From an uncultured Lentibacter sp. (GTDB taxonomy: Bacteria; Pseudomonadota; Alphaproteobacteria; Rhodobacterales; Rhodobacteraceae), in NCBI GenBank assembly GCA_947497495.1, contig CANMGT010000004.1:1-64000 (forward strand): a DNA stretch of 64,000 nucleotides, in the 5' to 3' direction. The position numbers and the translations under genes are program-made. Positions 62,043 to 64,000 of the stretch are shown one piece after another. The notes under the pieces are model-generated. The model was not told the origin of the DNA. It saw nothing but the letters and a program-made list of their open reading frames with translations, and did no database searches. How positions within the stretch are numbered: the first letter of the stretch is position 1; each line of letters begins with the position of its first letter.

Positions 62043-62882
62043 ATGCATGTGTTTTCTGCCCACGAAGTCCAGCAGCTGATCACGCTTTTGCGTGACACGG
62101 CGCGCGCCGAAATTCTGCCGCGGTTTCGCAACCTCGAAGAGGGCAGCATTCACACCAAAGCGCACGCGTTTGACCTTGTGACGCTGGCTGACACCGAAGC
62201 CGAGAAAGCCATAACAGCCGCACTCAACGCGGCCTACCCCGACGCTTTGGTTGTCGGAGAGGAAGCCGTCGCCGCCGACGCAACCATCCGCGCAGATCTT
62301 CCCGATGCGCCGCGGGCCTTTCTCGTTGATCCGGTTGACGGCACGTGGAACTTCGCGCGCGGCCTCGCCACTTTCGGCACCATTCTCGCGGCAACGCACT
62401 TCGGCAAGCCCATCCTGGGACTGATCTATGATCCGATTGGCGACGATGTGATCTGGGCCAGCCATGAGGGCGAAACTCTGTTTCAAAACGCGCATGACGC
62501 CCAACATACCCTCTCAACAGCGGCGCCAAAACCCCTCGATCAGCTCGCTGGCTACATTCACCTCAAGCTTTTGCCGCAGGCCAAACAACCCGCCGTCGCA
62601 GCCCTTTTTCCCGAAATCGGCCAACCCGGCGCACTGCGCTGCTCCGCGCATGAATACCGCTTGCTTGCGCAGGGCCACGTTGACTTCGTGCTGTCCGGCA
62701 CCATGACACCGTGGGATCACGCCGCAGGGGTGCTCATGTGCCAAAACGCAGGCGGTGTCGCACGGATGCTCGACGGCTCGGACTACTCGGCAAACCTGCC
62801 CGAGGGCATATTGCTGGTCACGTCCTGCGAAGAGGTATGGCGCGAACTTCATGCAAAGTTCGCGCCCATCTTACTGGGCTAG
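62043..62882 (+). CDS. Inositol monophosphatase family protein
   Basis: The 279-residue enzyme has the Mg2+ sites of the IMPase/FBPase superfamily: VVGEEAVAAD, then DPVDGTWNFARG, and TPWDHAAGVLMCQNAGG. Substrates in the family include inositol phosphates, histidinol phosphate and PAP. I cannot tell which applies. It starts 5 bases after the permease stop and converges with gcvP, whose stop is 4 bases away. Confidence 0.88.
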   Translation: MHVFSAHEVQQLITLLRDTARAEILPRFRNLEEGSIHTKAHAFDLVTLADTEAEKAITAALNAAYPDALVVGEEAVAADATIRADLPDAPRAFLVDPVDGTWNFARGLATFGTILAATHFGKPILGLIYDPIGDDVIWASHEGETLFQNAHDAQHTLSTAAPKPLDQLAGYIHLKLLPQAKQPAVAALFPEIGQPGALRCSAHEYRLLAQGHVDFVLSGTMTPWDHAAGVLMCQNAGGVARMLDGSDYSANLPEGILLVTSCEEVWRELHAKFAPILLG

Positions 62883-62885
62883 CGC

Positions 62886-64000
62886 CTATTCGGCGGCATC
62901 CGCGTAGTCAGACAGCGGCGGGCAAGTGCAGACAAGGTTCTTGTCGCCGTACGCATTGTCGACACGGTTGACCGGCGGCCAATACTTGTCGACACGGAAT
63001 GCCCCTGCGGGGAAGCAAGCCTGCTCGCGTGTGTAGGGCCGCTCCCACTCTCGCACCAGGTCTTCCATCGTGTGGGGGGCGTTTTTCAGCGCGTTGTTTT
63101 GCGCGTCCATGCGGCCTTCCTCGATTTCGCGAATCTCCTCGCGGATCGACAACATCGCGTCGCAAAAGCGGTCAAGCTCGGCCTTGGTTTCTGACTCCGT
63201 CGGCTCGATCATCAGGGTGCCAGCCACGGGCCACGACATTGTCGGCGCGTGAAAGCCACTGTCCATCAGACGCTTGGCGATGTCATCAACCGTCACACCG
63301 GCGCTTTCTGCATACGGTCGCGTATCCAAGATACACTCATGCGCCACACGCCCCTGCCCGCCCTTGTAAAGAACGTCGTAAGCTCCTTCGAGGCGCTTGG
63401 CGATATAATTGGCATTCAAGATCGCCACGCGTGTCGCTTGCGTCAACCCTTCGCCGCCCATCATCAAGACATAGGCCCAGCTGATCGGCAAGATAGACGG
63501 AGAACCATACGGCGCTGCACTGACAGGCCCTTGCGTACCGCCCAGCTCAGGATGCCCCGGCAAATGCGGCACCAGATGCGCCTTCACACCGATCGGCCCC
63601 ATGCCTGGTCCGCCGCCGCCATGCGGGATGCAGAATGTCTTGTGTAGGTTGAGGTGGCTCACATCGCCTCCCAAGTCGCCGGGCCGGCTGAGGCCGACCA
63701 TCGCGTTCAGGTTCGCCCCGTCGATATAGACCTGCCCGCCATAGCTGTGTGTGATCTCGCAGACGTCTTTTACCGTCTCTTCAAACACCCCGTGGGTTGA
63801 CGGATAGGTTATCATACACGCCGCCAAAGCGTCTTTGTGCTGCTTGGCCTTGGCGCGGAAATCTTCCAAGTCAATATCGCCGTTTTCTGCCGACCTGACC
63901 ACAACAACATCCCAGCCAACCATATGCGCCGAGGCAGGGTTGGTGCCATGTGCGCTCATCGGAATGAGGCAAACCTTGCGGTGTTCTTGGCCGTTTGCCG
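62886..64000 (-). CDS. gcvP: Glycine dehydrogenase (decarboxylating) P-protein, C-terminal part
   Basis: About 371 C-terminal residues lie within the window, and the reading frame continues past its right edge (63960-64000 code for [12 protein letters not shown]). The PLP-binding segment is [18 protein letters not shown], with Lys as the cofactor attachment. [20 protein letters not shown] and [19 protein letters not shown] are family hallmarks. It decarboxylates glycine in the cleavage system with GcvT and GcvH. The N-terminal half and any upstream glycine riboswitch are outside the window. Confidence 0.96.
   Translation of the reverse strand, partial: ANGQEHRKVCLIPMSAHGTNPASAHMVGWDVVVVRSAENGDIDLEDFRAKAKQHKDALAACMITYPSTHGVFEETVKDVCEITHSYGGQVYIDGANLNAMVGLSRPGDLGGDVSHLNLHKTFCIPHGGGGPGMGPIGVKAHLVPHLPGHPELGGTQGPVSAAPYGSPSILPISWAYVLMMGGEGLTQATRVAILNANYIAKRLEGAYDVLYKGGQGRVAHECILDTRPYAESAGVTVDDIAKRLMDSGFHAPTMSWPVAGTLMIEPTESETKAELDRFCDAMLSIREEIREIEEGRMDAQNNALKNAPHTMEDLVREWERPYTREQACFPAGAFRVDKYWPPVNRVDNAYGDKNLVCTCPPLSDYADAAE

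Overview
The window is about 64 kb of gene-dense, GC-rich bacterial chromosome. The gene set points to an alphaproteobacterium of the order Rhodobacterales, roseobacter group: a seven-iron ferredoxin beside carD, BioY, an RSP_2648-type PIN protein, DUF6314/DUF6778/DUF2852/DUF2927 proteins, a class I lysyl-tRNA synthetase, an aa3-type ctaD followed by DUF2244, and hflKC-degP. This assignment is inferred from recognised families; no database search was run. The first ~100 bases are C/G homopolymer and look like a poor contig end, and the last gene (gcvP) runs off the right edge.

Layout. 0.2-2.5 kb: fdxA and carD (+), bioY and DUF6314 (-). 2.6-6 kb: purB, then two tandem paralogous lipoproteins with a permuted papain fold and a tiny secreted Cys-rich protein. 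6-13 kb (+): a solitary fliG, an EamA transporter, a lipid A-type acyltransferase, a DUF2927 lipoprotein, a CoxE-like VWA protein and a DedA protein. 13-22 kb: Asp/Glu racemase-like enzyme, cytochrome P450, M48 protease, PIN protein, RlmI-like methyltransferase, a lipoprotein, and glnE with a small partner. 21.7-30 kb: a DUF2852-RDD operon behind two matching operator dyads, the envelope quality-control cluster hflK-hflC-DUF2065-degP, rpiA-gor, and a MarR/membrane-protein divergon with twin operators. 30-37 kb: GST-sdaA, two adjacent EamA paralogues, thiamine diphosphokinase, and a very acidic 668-residue protein of unknown function. 37-42 kb: TauD-like dioxygenase, two small HTH regulators, an unknown GNAT-like protein, tRNA-Leu(GAG), a LytTR regulator and lipB. 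42-50 kb: cytochrome c, ctaD with an upstream FNR-type site, DUF2244, lysK and TerB. 50-56 kb: cell-wall enzymes (YkuD, DacB), nadD, ettA, a decayed peroxiredoxin fragment, trxC and cspA. 57-64 kb: ridA, a thioesterase, tesA divergent from ybbA-ybbP with overlapping start codons, an inositol-phosphatase-family protein and gcvP.

Most genes are core metabolism or housekeeping in short operons with 1-4 base stop/start overlaps. I see no prophage, insertion sequence, CRISPR array or defence island. The less expected material is regulatory and structural: paired operator dyads (21.6 and 29.4 kb), a hairpin that buries the ribosome binding site of the TauD-like gene, two families of intergenic palindromic repeats, a peroxiredoxin pseudogene, and short genes at 9.3, 10.8 and 42.9 kb. 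I did not find a convincing new multi-gene system. The best candidates for new biology are the twin-operator DUF2852-RDD unit, the XRE/GNAT-like pair at 38.4-39.7 kb, and the acidic protein at 34.9 kb.
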